From Scatophagus argus (lineage: Eukaryota; Chordata; Actinopteri; Scatophagidae): a DNA stretch of 64,000 nucleotides. Shown one piece after another: positions 34,838 through 46,053 of this stretch. The translations under genes and the position numbers were made by a program. Within the stretch, counting starts at the first letter, position 1. Every line of letters starts with the position of its first letter. The stretch is taken from contig NC_058502.1 of the NCBI RefSeq assembly GCF_020382885.2, positions 14,783,950-14,847,949 of the forward strand, read 5' to 3'. The notes beneath the pieces are model-generated. The model ran no database searches and had not been told where the DNA came from. It worked only from the letters and a program-made list of their open reading frames with translations.

Positions 34838-37800
34838 ATGAGATCTAAGCGCAAAGACCTTCATCAATCCAGAGTTCTGCCCTCTATTTCAGATGCAAAC
34901 TCACAACCTGTTGCTGTCAGAAAGGTATTTTAAATAACCTACCCAACAGCACTGAGACTTTCATATTTTATTCTGCTCTTACGCTGTTAAATGACATTTA
35001 TTTATTAACATTAATAACATTTATTAACAATTATCTATAGGCATAGATAAATGTAGAGTAATTAATGTGTCCTTGTACTTTGCTACAGTACATGACATTA
35101 CAGATTTCATGGTTGTGTTGTATGTGCAAACAAACAAGCTGCTAGAATAAAACATCCTGTCCTGAATAGATGTTCCCATTGAGTGTCACAAAGTGGTTTT
35201 ATTGTGACATGCTGCAGACTGAGATCACGGCTGAGCCAGTACAGTGTGTACCAAGACCCGATCGGTTCTCCATGGCCTCTGTGATGATATTATCTGCTGG
35301 CTCGGTGACCCAAAGTTGTGTAATCCTCCTCTATTGTGTCATTTCAATCGCGGCCTTGTTTATGCACCTCTCTCTGGTATTCGTCGCCTTCTGATTGAGG
35401 CCTGAGGCCGAACTATTCATGCGTGTGTCTGTCCTGGGGGTGAGAACTGCATTATTATGTCTGAAACAGCTCAAATGCTTGTATTCAATCAGAAGAAGTA
35501 GAATTTAAACAAGCAAGGGCTGGCAACAGTTAGAGGCGGTCGGCTTGGTTACAAGTGGAAACACTTTCTCCACACTGCCTTTCAAGGTTTTTTCATTCGG
35601 AGTTGTTAACTCCAGCCCGTGCTGAAGATCTCTCTTTTCAGCCCTGTCTTTTCATCCCCCGCCACAAGGTATTTCTGTTTACACCTGCAGCAGCTAATGC
35701 CCCTGTTTATCTATTATTTTCTGAAATGACTCAGATAAGCCAATCCCACCTGCCCTTCTCCTTCTGGATCATGAGTATAAAAAAAACAACAAAAAAGCTT
35801 GTTGTTGGCTGCAGGTTTCTGTTCCGGTCACCTCGCTGCGGTATCGTGTCTAGCAGAGTGACGTGGTACAGCAGGACAGCTGCATTATCCTCCGTTGTGA
35901 TCTACGGTGGCAGGGAGCGCAGATGGATGCTGCCTTTCGCTCTGTCGCTGACGCTTTGCACACAGCAGTGAGAGCAAAGAACTGAGGGTCCCTTTGCTCT
36001 GCCGCCACACTATTACTGTGGCAACGGAACTGATAAATCCTGTGTTTCCAGCAGCTTTTGTGAGAAAAGACAAAGTAGACACTTCCTGAACAGACTCAGC
36101 CCCATAAACTTTAGTAATGAGGCCAATGGGTGGCGGTCCGTTAGGAACAAGGCATTTCCCAGGGACAGGGTGACCTCAGAGAGAAGACTTAGATCAGAGA
36201 GTACAGTCCTCCCATAAAATCTCAAGCATACTTTATTTCTAAGTAAGGGTTATAAAAGGGAGCATGTAGCTCCAATTTTTTTAACGTGTAGTTAATCTGC
36301 TTTGGCATGCATGCAAGCTGCCAGTTTATGGTGACATGCTCCACATTTTTAATTTCTTTTCAACTTCTATTGTATTTAAGTCTTAGTAGTCTTTGTTAAG
36401 TAAACATTTGCCTCCTGACATGTGCTGAGTTATCATTCTTTATCAGGATTAAATAAGGACGCGATTGCCCTCATGCTTAGGGCAGATCGTAGCCTTACAG
36501 AATTGCAAGGATTTTTGAAGATCAAGAATTAAGGTGAGAGCTTTGTTGAGGAGTTGGGTACATTCGTTTTGTGTATCTCTTTTTTTTGTTGTTTGTTTTT
36601 TTTGCCTGTGCATTGCAAGAACACAATGTCAGGCTGCTGTGTGGGAGGCTGCTCTTGGCAGAAGGGACGGATCACCAAAAATGCATTCTTTTTTTAATCT
36701 TCAGGAAAGCTGACTGATTCACTCCCACAGCATCTAAACCGGGTTTTTGCTGTTGATAGGCAAGCGATGAAGTCAAATTCGAGCCCTGGAGGAGGAAAGC
36801 ATTTCAGGACAGCAGTCCAGAGCTAGACCAAGAGACCAAGGCCCGGCGTCAGGCTCAGCTGGAACAGGTTGATAACACTATATCAATAATATAAGACACC
36901 TTCATAGTCAATAAAAGCCATATTTCACTGCCAGTCAGTAGAATAGGCACAATAATACAACAGAACAGTGTAAGAAAAAATATCCACTGCGCTTTAATTT
37001 CATCACCTCCCTATCTGTAGTGAATATTGAAGCAGTGCTCTCTGTGTCCATATACTCACTCAGTGCTTCCTTTAAGCTCACCTCCCATCAGCTCGTGTCC
37101 CCTCATATTCTTTGTTTATCTTCCAGCGCCATCTAGAGGCTTACAGGAACATACACCGTCTCCAGGATGCTCTTCATCGCCGTTATGCTGCTTTGCTCAG
37201 GGACAAGGTCCACTCACAGAGATTACTGCTACAGCAGAGAGATGAGGCAGCCAGAGCAAAGTCACAGAGTGAACCTAAGAAGGTAAATTGTTAAATCTAA
37301 ACGGTCAAAAGCTGACCCATGCATTTTTTGAGTTGTATCATTAGTGCCATATTGTTTTTTAGAGATTATATTCTTCAAATATATTCAACTCACAATATTC
37401 AGCTTTTTCCTGATGCCCCTTAGCCATGTTGAACTTTGTAATGTTGCTTCCAGTAATGTTTTAATTTAAGATAAACACAAAAAACGCTTTGTGGTCCTGA
37501 TATGAATCTCAATTGTTTCTACACCTCCCCTCCTGATATCCTCACTGAGGATATCAAAGGAACAAAAATTTGAGCACGAGCACTCAGAGACAACAGTGAA
37601 TGGAGCAGCGACAGTAACAGCATAACATTGACTGGTGCTAGTTTTCAGATTCTGGTCATGATGCCCAAATGTAGAGTGGCTTTATTGTATTTGTCTGCTA
37701 AATAAATGTCATTTTACAACAACCATTTATTTTGTGTTAAGTGTGAGGGGTCACTGAGGATTCTCAGGTCATTTTAAATTTATATATAAATGACAATATA

Positions 37801-40800
37801 ATTATTGTCATTTTTGCTCCCATACATTCTTTTACTTTTTTCTTCACAAAATTGTATTTCCTGTGTGTGAATCTCCGTCTGCTGTAGCTGCTGTGATTGA
37901 CTTTGATTTTGAGTGTTGTGTCTCTGTTCTGACTGGGTGTGAAAACAGCAATAAGCTTTAAGAGAGAGCCCGCATAGAGGAGGTCTAACGTGAGAGAGAT
38001 CCTGTCTTATCTTCCCCTCCTGTAAAAGCTGAGCTTCTTCAGGAGGATGTAATTGTCCTCTCTAATGACTTGCACTTGGTGGGGGGAGACAAAGAGAGCA
38101 CAATAAAGGACTTTAGAAGCCCCGCAGTAGGAATCCTTTGCTTCAAATTGCTGAGCAAATGAAACTACCCGTTGTTTCCTCAGTTCAGATTGAGAGGCTC
38201 CGTCAGAGGTGAGGCAGGACCAAAGCAGGCAACGGCAAGAACACCTACTGGGGCCTAATTGGTCCTTGCTGCAGTAAATGGCTTCCTGTGGCTGCATGTT
38301 TACTTCTCATTTGTTCTATGTGCTCTGTTTCCCAGCCCCTGAAACACAGGACACTCACTTTAAATCTCCTTTCCCACAACTCCCTGTCTCTGACCTTTTC
38401 TCTGTCTGTCTGCCTTCTTCCTTTCTCAGAAACAAAAGAAGTTGGCCATTTCCAAGCTGCAGCACAATGACTCATACCTGAAGTCCCTCCCCAAAACCAG
38501 CTACTACCTGGTAGGTTTTGTCCCATCATCCAAAGCATGATTACACCAAAATATGCAAAAAGGACACATGATTTGAATCCATTCTGACACTGATTCATGT
38601 TTCATCCTCCACTATGACATGCATCAAAGTGACTTTAATCTCTTTTCTGAGATCTTTGACCTCCAGAAGCAGTTGGCTCAGCAAGGACTTCTGAAAACCC
38701 ACCACGAGTTGGAGGACTTTTATACGTGCATCAAATATGGTCACCCATCGCAGGTGCAAAAATGTCTGGAGAATGTGAGGAAAAGGAGTTGAGTTTCGCA
38801 TTTTAATGCACAGACCTTCTTCCTAGATCTGTTAAAAAAAACCCAATAGATTTTATTTATTTTGTATTTATGTCGATGTGATGTCGACAGTGCTGGAAAG
38901 CAGATCTGCAGCTGATTTGATGACTCAGCACCAGATATCAGAAAAACATTCCTGCACTACTGAAGCTCGAGGACAAGAGGACCACATTTCCTACTCAAGG
39001 TGGAGACAGCTTACACTGTTTATGAGCTTGTTTTGGATTTTCTAGAGTGTTGACCACTTTCCCTCTTTGTTCTGGGTGCTGGTCCAATGCTAGGAGCTAC
39101 TTAGCGGTTTGTTCTCACTCATCTTCTTATTCTCCATTTCATCATGTGCTTTTTGTATAGTAAGCAGTCTTACTATACATGAGAGTTGCATCGATCTTCT
39201 CACATAATCCTAACTCAGTTTCCCAAATTGTTTCACTTTTGCTCTAAAATGACAAAACATTTAGTTTATTTGAGCACAATATTCGTCAGCAGCTTAAATG
39301 TCGATATGTCAAATAAAACTTAGAGCATGTTCTGTTTATCTGAGGACCTTTAAGTCTGAGGTTTTATGTGTCAAACATACAGCTGGTGTTGGAGGTGGAC
39401 TGGGGAGGGGGGGGTGTCTGTACTCAGCTGCAGAGGCCTCTGCTGTAAGACTGGGAGTGCTCTGGATCTCTGTTTGCGCTGCCTTTAAGAACAAACACCA
39501 AGGCCGCTGGAGGCTTGTTTAGCATGGACCTTCCTGGAGGAGAGAGCTGATTACTCACGTAGAAGTGAGATGACCAAACACAATCTGACCCGACTGTTGT
39601 GGAGAGTCACCTCCTCAGATGGCCGCTTTGACTCTGACAAACATCATCTGGGAGAAAATGTTGTAATTATGTCCGCTGACAAAGAGACATAGCAATTGGG
39701 CCAGTGGTGTCACTTCATGCCAGCACTGCGAGCAGATGTTGAACTGTTTGGACAGGAACCTTTCATTTAAAGTTTTATGGGCTTTATAGGCAAACAGCTC
39801 CATTTACCAAAAAGCAGCAGAGATAATCCGAGAGCCCATTACATTCTGAGTTTCACTCATCACTAATTGTACGACTAATATTGAAATTTTGCATACACTT
39901 CGGCTGACACGTTAGCTGACAATGTTTTTCAGTTAATACACTTGAAAATTTAGTTTCAGGACTTTCACTGCAACTAGCAATTCCAGCTCAGCTCAGCTCT
40001 TTATTCATGTAATATCGACTGACATTTCAACTGCTTTCACCAGTTTCATTTCAATTCGCACTTAAGCTTCACTTAGCCCTTACACTTGAATTGACACTTA
40101 AACTAATTCAATGCTTACACCTATTTCAGCATTTCCATTCAGCATCTTGCAGTAACTTTAGTTCAACTGCCTTTTCAGCCTCACCTTCAACTGTTTCAGT
40201 AAACAAAAGTACATGGAAAGATTCTTCAGAGTTAGCCATTTCTTTTGGACAATCTTGTAAGTGGTGATAAACCCAAATTATATCCTTGAAATTACTTACG
40301 ACTTTGACTGAAGCATATTACACATGAGGAAATTTTAAAAAGCTTATTTTTTTCTTACTTGTGATGACTTTCATTGTCTCTTCTTGTCATGTCTCTTCAT
40401 TGTCTCTTCACACCGTTGCTGATCAACTTGAACTTTCAAATACAAATTTCACAAATTATATTAAAGCGATGTTGTTTGTTTTCTCTAAGGCGTGTTGTTC
40501 AGATCCACTTTATTTTGTTGCACGGGTTCATTTTACCCTCAGTGTCCTTTGTGTTCACATGTTGTGAATGTATAACAGAACAGTGTCAGCCACTGTCAGC
40601 CTTGTTGTTAATTAGGGCTGAACTCGGTTTAGAAGGAGCATGTATGATGTTAGTACGAGGCTGCGACTGTGAAACAACACGTTGGCTTGGGGACATTAGA
40701 AGATTGGTAAGAAGCCGAATGAAAGCTTGCACTAACAAGTCCTCCATCAGTGTGAAATCTCACCGCTCCACAGACAAACATGGCGAGACAGCGTCTCTCC

Positions 40801-43800
40801 TGTGCCCACAACTCGGTTGTGCCATAGGCACATTCCCCACATCCGTAAGAAATACCCAAAATAAAAGCAATTAGAGCTGAAGGCAAAATATGGACTCAGC
40901 AAAGTCCTTGTTTATGTTTTTAAGTAATGAGCCAATTCATCCAATCTGTCCTGCTTTGTGGCTATTTATATGTTTATTATTAGCTGCTATGATTTACTGG
41001 ACAGTTGAGGCTGTGATTTGCTATCTTTGTGGCCATCTGGTCATGGTCTCTTCAACATGTTGAATTTCACAAGTATGCATTACTGGTCTGCAAAATTAGA
41101 CTGACCAGAATATACCAAGTCTATGACTATAAATCGATTTCAGCGAGTGGAAAATATACATAAGCCTGGGCTCGTCCAGTTGCCTCTTATTTTGTAATAT
41201 CCTGCTATACAACATTTTTAATGAGTTATCACAGTTCTTCATATTCAAGCTTCTACAGACTCACCTGTCAATATATCACCACTAATATTATACATATATG
41301 AGTGCACATTCTCATTCCTCCACCTGCACCCTGAGCAGATAGTGAGGTTTGTATAGATCTGTTACCTGCTGCACTGTCCTGTGAGTAAACGCTGCCTTGC
41401 TCAGGATTCCTCCTGGGAGTTTGCACCCAGCAGACAAAGTGTGTTGTCACCCGAGTGCGCAGTGTTATTGGGTGTGAGCTGCACCACACTATGGCTACTC
41501 TTGAGAAGTAGCAACCCATTAGGAATATATTAACAACCTGACATTTTGTGAGCAGGTCGCACATCAGAGCAGCAAGCGAGTTGAACCAGCTGAAAAAGAT
41601 GTTTTTACACATTTGTAAAGCGTCAGCACAGGTTTCTTTCAAATTTATCCATTGAAGTATGATTTCCTGATGGTTCTTCTGACTGTAAAACTGATTTTTT
41701 TTTTTTATGTGTGTGTGTGTGTAGGTCATCAGAACAACGTTCTGGGTCAGTGGAAGGTTCAGCCGAGATCTTCTGCAGCAGCCAGAAGAAAAATGAATTT
41801 GAAGGAATGTTTCCCAAGGTTAGTGTCAAAACCACATGAGCAGTAGTCCTACTTAACAAGGGCAGTGAGAGGCAAACACACCTGGAACAAACCAACACAT
41901 GAAATCCACACTGACAGAATACACTCAGCGGTGAGGTGTATGACTGTGGGCTTATTAATATATTATTATTCTCTTTGTATCACCCTAAGCTTTCCTTTCA
42001 CTTCCTCTGTTTTTTCCCATTATGTGTCAGTAACACTGTGCACACAACCAATAAAATATCGAAGTAATAGCATTAACATTTTGAGAAATGTGCCTATTTG
42101 CTTTCCTGCCAAGAGGTATATGAGGAACTGATACCAATCTCATACCTGTCCTGGAAACAGGGAGAAACACTCTTGCTCTTTCCAAAGGTACCAAAATCCG
42201 CCTACCAGCGCCTGAAGCTAACCAAAGCTCCTCTCACATTCGGCAAAAAAACCTGGCATTTGTCTTCAGTAGGAAAGGGTGTGGTCAACATTCATTCACT
42301 GATGAAATTACTCTGCAGTATTTACTGATTTCTGGCTCCAATCAACAAACACGACATCCAAGTGGACATAGTAATATTCAACGCTTTTCCAGTGTCGTGC
42401 TATGACTCACGTTGATATTCCAGACGTCGGTGTGTAAATGGTTTCCCATCCCTTTTCGTTAGAGCGGCACCAGAACATCGTTCAGTCGGCATTGAGTTTG
42501 AAAGAGAGACTGAAGTAGTGTCCCATGTTTTCTGGCATGTTTTTGACATGTTTTTGAACGTGACACACCAGAAAGCTGGCAATGCAACTATAGCTGGTTT
42601 GCCCATGCTTAAAAACCCACATACAGGCTCTGTATTGGTGTGAAAATGGTATAACTGCACAGACATGAGAATGGTGTCTATCTTCTCATCTGATATAAGC
42701 ATAGAGAGCCTTATTTTAAATTTTTGCAGTGATATCAGAGATCAGATGGTGAGAAGTAAAGTGAGAACAGTGTGGACATGCTCAGGTGCTGAGGTGAGCA
42801 TATATGGACAAGCACGCAGAACTCATTTTTCTCTCACCTCTGTGTCAAAATGAGCCTCAGCAAACAGACGATGAGCCTGGCTGGGTGGAGAGCAGGCGAA
42901 GGCAAACAGTGGTCAGACAGGACTGGTCAAAGCCAGCAGGCATGCAGGAGAATTACTCACCACAGCTCTGTCCTGCCATCTGAGGTCCTCCGCTGCCGGA
43001 CAGGCCTGTCACTCCTACTGACATCCTGAGGGTGTTTATGTAGAGTTCAGGCTTTGAGTGTTTGTGTGGCACCTTCAGTATGTGACAGGAGACAACTAGC
43101 ACACTTGTTATATCATTCAATAGGCAAATTATTATTATTTTTATTCAGATTATAATTCTCTGAGCGATAGTTTAGTTGGACTTAGACAAGCTGCCTGTAC
43201 ACATCATAATTGAAAGAGTAGACGGATGAAGGATAAAACTGTGTTGTTGTTTACCTGACATATACGTATGTCGTAGGGATGCAGTTCTTTGGTTTACTTT
43301 TGGTTGGGATTTGGCACTATATGAATAAACTGAACCAAACTGAATTGAATTTATGTGATAATTTGATTAAAAAATAACCAGTCCAGAAAACAAACCATTG
43401 TTTAGACATATTTTAGCCCATTCACTACAAATTATGTATAGTTTATGTAAATATCAACTACTTCCATTTATTGCAACATGAAAAACCAGCTAACACAGAC
43501 TTGAAACTTGCTTGTCATAGGTATTAAATCCCATCATGTACCTCATATATAGACTTCAGTCAGAGGCACTCTGATATATATACTTTATATATACTTTTTT
43601 TAAGGAGTTGAGTTGCACCTGCATGAGGGGAGGGGAATGAGCTAGAGATCTATATAGTCCCTGATTGATCAGTAACATTAATTCACAGTGCTGCAGTCCC
43701 ACATCAGGAAGTGGGCTAGTGTGACACTTAGCGCTGGGTGGGTGTTAGAGGAGGAGAAAGAGGTGCCAAATGGGACACTGGGACTGTGGGAAATGACATA

Positions 43801-44798
43801 GACTATGACACCTCTGACTTTTTGTCCGTGGTTAGCTCAGCTTATATGCAAGGGGTTGTCTCTTTTTAAATTACAAAATGATTAATGAGCAAGGAAATGA
43901 TGGATGAATGTAATATGTGCCACCCACAGATGAAAGCTCCCACGTTTGCAACCTTGCAGCCTAACTTTATGAAGAACTTCCAGAGCAAGATGCCTGATTT
44001 GGTAGGTCAGCCATTAATGTCAGTGTATGGCAGCCCAGCGCAGAACAACAGAGGGAAATGCTCACGTTTCCTATGTTTTCCTCAAACTAGATCGTCCCTG
44101 AGATCCCTGAAAAGAGCAGCAAAGCAGAAATTTACTTGAGACGGCTGAGACAAATGCATGATCTCTGTTTAATCAACATGGCTTTCACCCAAAGGTTGGT
44201 AATTTAGCAAACAACCTGAAACATAAAAGAAACGATGCACTGAATGTAACATTTAACCTTTTTCTATAAGTTCAGATTTTGGTTTTAGTAGCAATGAGGA
44301 GACAGGAGATCAGAAGCACATGAAGGAGTCTTTCAACTGCTCTTTAAACTGAGTGAGGTTTGTTTTTCTCTGCTTGCTGTGAACTCTGGTCCAGACTGCT
44401 GGACAGGGAGACAGACTCAATGTGCTGGCAGGAGGAGCGAGACAGCCACGATTTGGTTAGTAACACAAACCAGCCGCAACACAACACAACACAACACCAC
44501 AGAGCTCTATGGAAGCTAACATGTAGCTGTCACACACTATCTACCTTTAACGTTTTTTTTTTTCCTTTGGAGGTCACCATGGTAACATCTCACACCAAAT
44601 AAAATCACCAGCGCACATTAGTTACTTGTGAGCGTGACGCTGTTGTACATGTTTGTACATAAATCAGTCCATATGTTTCATGAACTGAGTTAGCAGTGAG
44701 AGATTCACTATTTTCTTTCATAGCTGCTTCCAGCTATTGACTCCAAAGAAGGGAAGACAGTGTTGAGAATGACCAACCTACATGTCCCCAGCAGCTGA
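34838..44798 (+). CDS. Uncharacterised coiled-coil protein, 11 exons, about 360 aa
   Basis: I do not recognise this gene. Exons: 34838-34924, 36760-36867, 37127-37282, 38430-38510, 38652-38787, 38891-38999, 41725-41818, 43930-44001, 44091-44194, 44395-44455 and 44724-44798. They sum to 1083 bases with GT-AG borders and matching phases (0,0,0,0,1,2,0,0,2,0), ending in TGA. Residues 30-145 are rich in K, R, E and Q and look helical or coiled-coil (for example KARRQAQLEQRHLEAYRNIH). Residues 145-190 are a second helical block (DLQKQLAQQGLLKTHHELED; QKCLENVRKR). Residues 191-245 are serine-rich and probably disordered. A third conserved-looking block follows (AEIYLRRLRQMHDLCLINMA; LLDRETDSMC). 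There is no signal peptide or membrane segment. It lies between prr18 and tbxt, where I recall no human gene. Least certain are the first exon and the exon 5 donor at 38788. Confidence 0.72.
37127..37282 (+). CDS. Exon 3 of the uncharacterised coiled-coil gene
   Basis: Fifty-two codons in phase 0 between 'ttatcttccag' and 'gtaaat'. The product is strongly helical and charged (LQDALHRRYAALLRDKVHSQ), the best coiled-coil stretch of the protein. Confidence 0.75.
37283..38429. other. Intron 3 of the coiled-coil gene; carries an unknown repeat
   Basis: Contains copy 1 of the inverted repeat pair at 37474-37734. Nothing else recognised. Confidence 0.6.
37474..37734 (+). repeat. Unclassified dispersed repeat, copy 1
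   Basis: About 260 bases running from 'aacacaaaaaacgctttgtg' through 'cactcagagacaacagtgaa' to 'caaccatttattttg'. It is nearly identical, in reverse complement, to 58839-59109; shared blocks extend for dozens of bases without a mismatch. No tRNA-like head or obvious terminal inverted repeats. Confidence 0.75.
39000..41724. other. Intron 6 of the coiled-coil gene; no gene seen
   Basis: A 2.7 kb intron that ends in a T-rich run and a (GT)n tract directly before the acceptor at 41723-41724. No exon-like segment with a good frame was found inside. Confidence 0.6.
42060..42245 (+). repeat. Teleost dispersed repeat fragment
   Basis: Contains 'taacattttgagaaatgtg', 'aaacagggagaaacactctt' and 'ccaaaatccgcctaccagc', all landmarks of the same fish repeat family as 7240-7640. 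It lies in intron 7 of the coiled-coil gene. Confidence 0.6.
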
Positions 44799-46053
44799 GC
44801 AGAATGATGTCAGCCAGGTACATGAAAACAAACATGCATGGCATTACTTTTGCTGTGTTTGTTTGTTGCTGTCAAAATACATTTGACATTGTGTGTGTGT
44901 GTGTGTGTGTTGTCTTGGTAGTCAGCGATGTTTTGAGGCTCCGATGTGCTGCCGTAAAACACCTGATCTGTGAAGATGTGTGTCAACAAAAGCTTGTGGA
45001 GGTAAATTAAATGTATCTCTCAGAATTACTGAACTTTTGTAAAGACTGTATTGCTTTTTTATAAAATATAATTTTGTGCTCTCTCCTCAGATAACTGACT
45101 GTGTGTTCAAACTATGGAGAAACTATACAGATAGCACAGATCACTGAAGATATCACCATCACAGCATCTCTTTATGTGGAATGTGTGCAGTTGTTGTGTC
45201 AATTAGCCGCAACTTACAGTTTATGTGAAAAATACATTTTACTCCATCAGTCTACATTAAAATCACTTATTTGTCCATGCAATACTTATTAACTATATAA
45301 AAACAATACTTTATTATATTTCAGAAACGAATACATGATTTTAATATGTATATATACAGTAAAGACAGAATGCACGTGTTGGATTTCTGAAATAAAAGTT
45401 ATACTGTAATAATCTGTTTGAACTCTGATAATGCGTGATGATGATGATGAAGATTTAAAGCTTCAGTTTGTTTTATTTAGTGATTAACAAGCTGTTAAAG
45501 TGTATAATAAAATTATTGAGAATATGGTTGTTGCATCTACGTGTAATTTTTCATTTGCATTTCTTTAATTATATTTAGGATATATTTACGTGACCTAGTC
45601 AGAAAAATGTGTTAAAACTTGAAACATTTTTGACTTTCTGTCCTAAAAATTTCTTCAAAAAAAGTTCAAGACTTAAGATGAATTATGGTCGGTCTGGAGG
45701 GGTTTCTGCAGGTGTGGCTTTGATCTAAGTGTCAATATTTACAGGTTGCTGTAATAAAGTAGGTTGAACTGCTTCATTCAAAATCCTGCCATCCTGTGGA
45801 CCTCAGTGATATGGCCGCTCCCAGCCAATCGGTGTCAAACCCGAAAGGATCAAAGAGGAGATGAGCCAACCATCTCTACTCCAAACACCCATCCCGAGAT
45901 GGAGCTCCTCTTCAGCCTATATATTTAGGAGGCGTTCATGACTTCCTGAGATAACTGCTCGTCTTCGTGGAGACACAAGAAGAGGGAAAAGATTAAGTGT
46001 TTTTCAACTAGACCTGTGATTACAACTACTTAGCCCTGGAGCTGTTGGACAGG
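44799..46053. other. Intergenic region and tbxt promoter
   Basis: About 1.25 kb holding the 3' UTR of the coiled-coil gene (candidate AATAAA at 45391-45396) and the tbxt promoter and 5' UTR. A (TG)n run lies at 44889-44910 and a (GAT)n run near 45436. Confidence 0.65.
45711..45927 (+). promoter_or_regulatory. tbxt proximal promoter: two TCF/LEF-type sites, CCAAT box, TATA-like element
   Basis: CTTTGATC at 45718-45725 and GATCAAAG at 45848-45855 are inverted copies of a TCF/LEF core. CCAAT is at 45825-45829 and TATATATTTA at 45918-45927, 136 to 127 bases before the tbxt ATG. GGTGTGG at 45711-45717 resembles a T-box half-site. Mammalian T is a direct Wnt target with TCF sites in its promoter (family knowledge). 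Confidence 0.55.
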
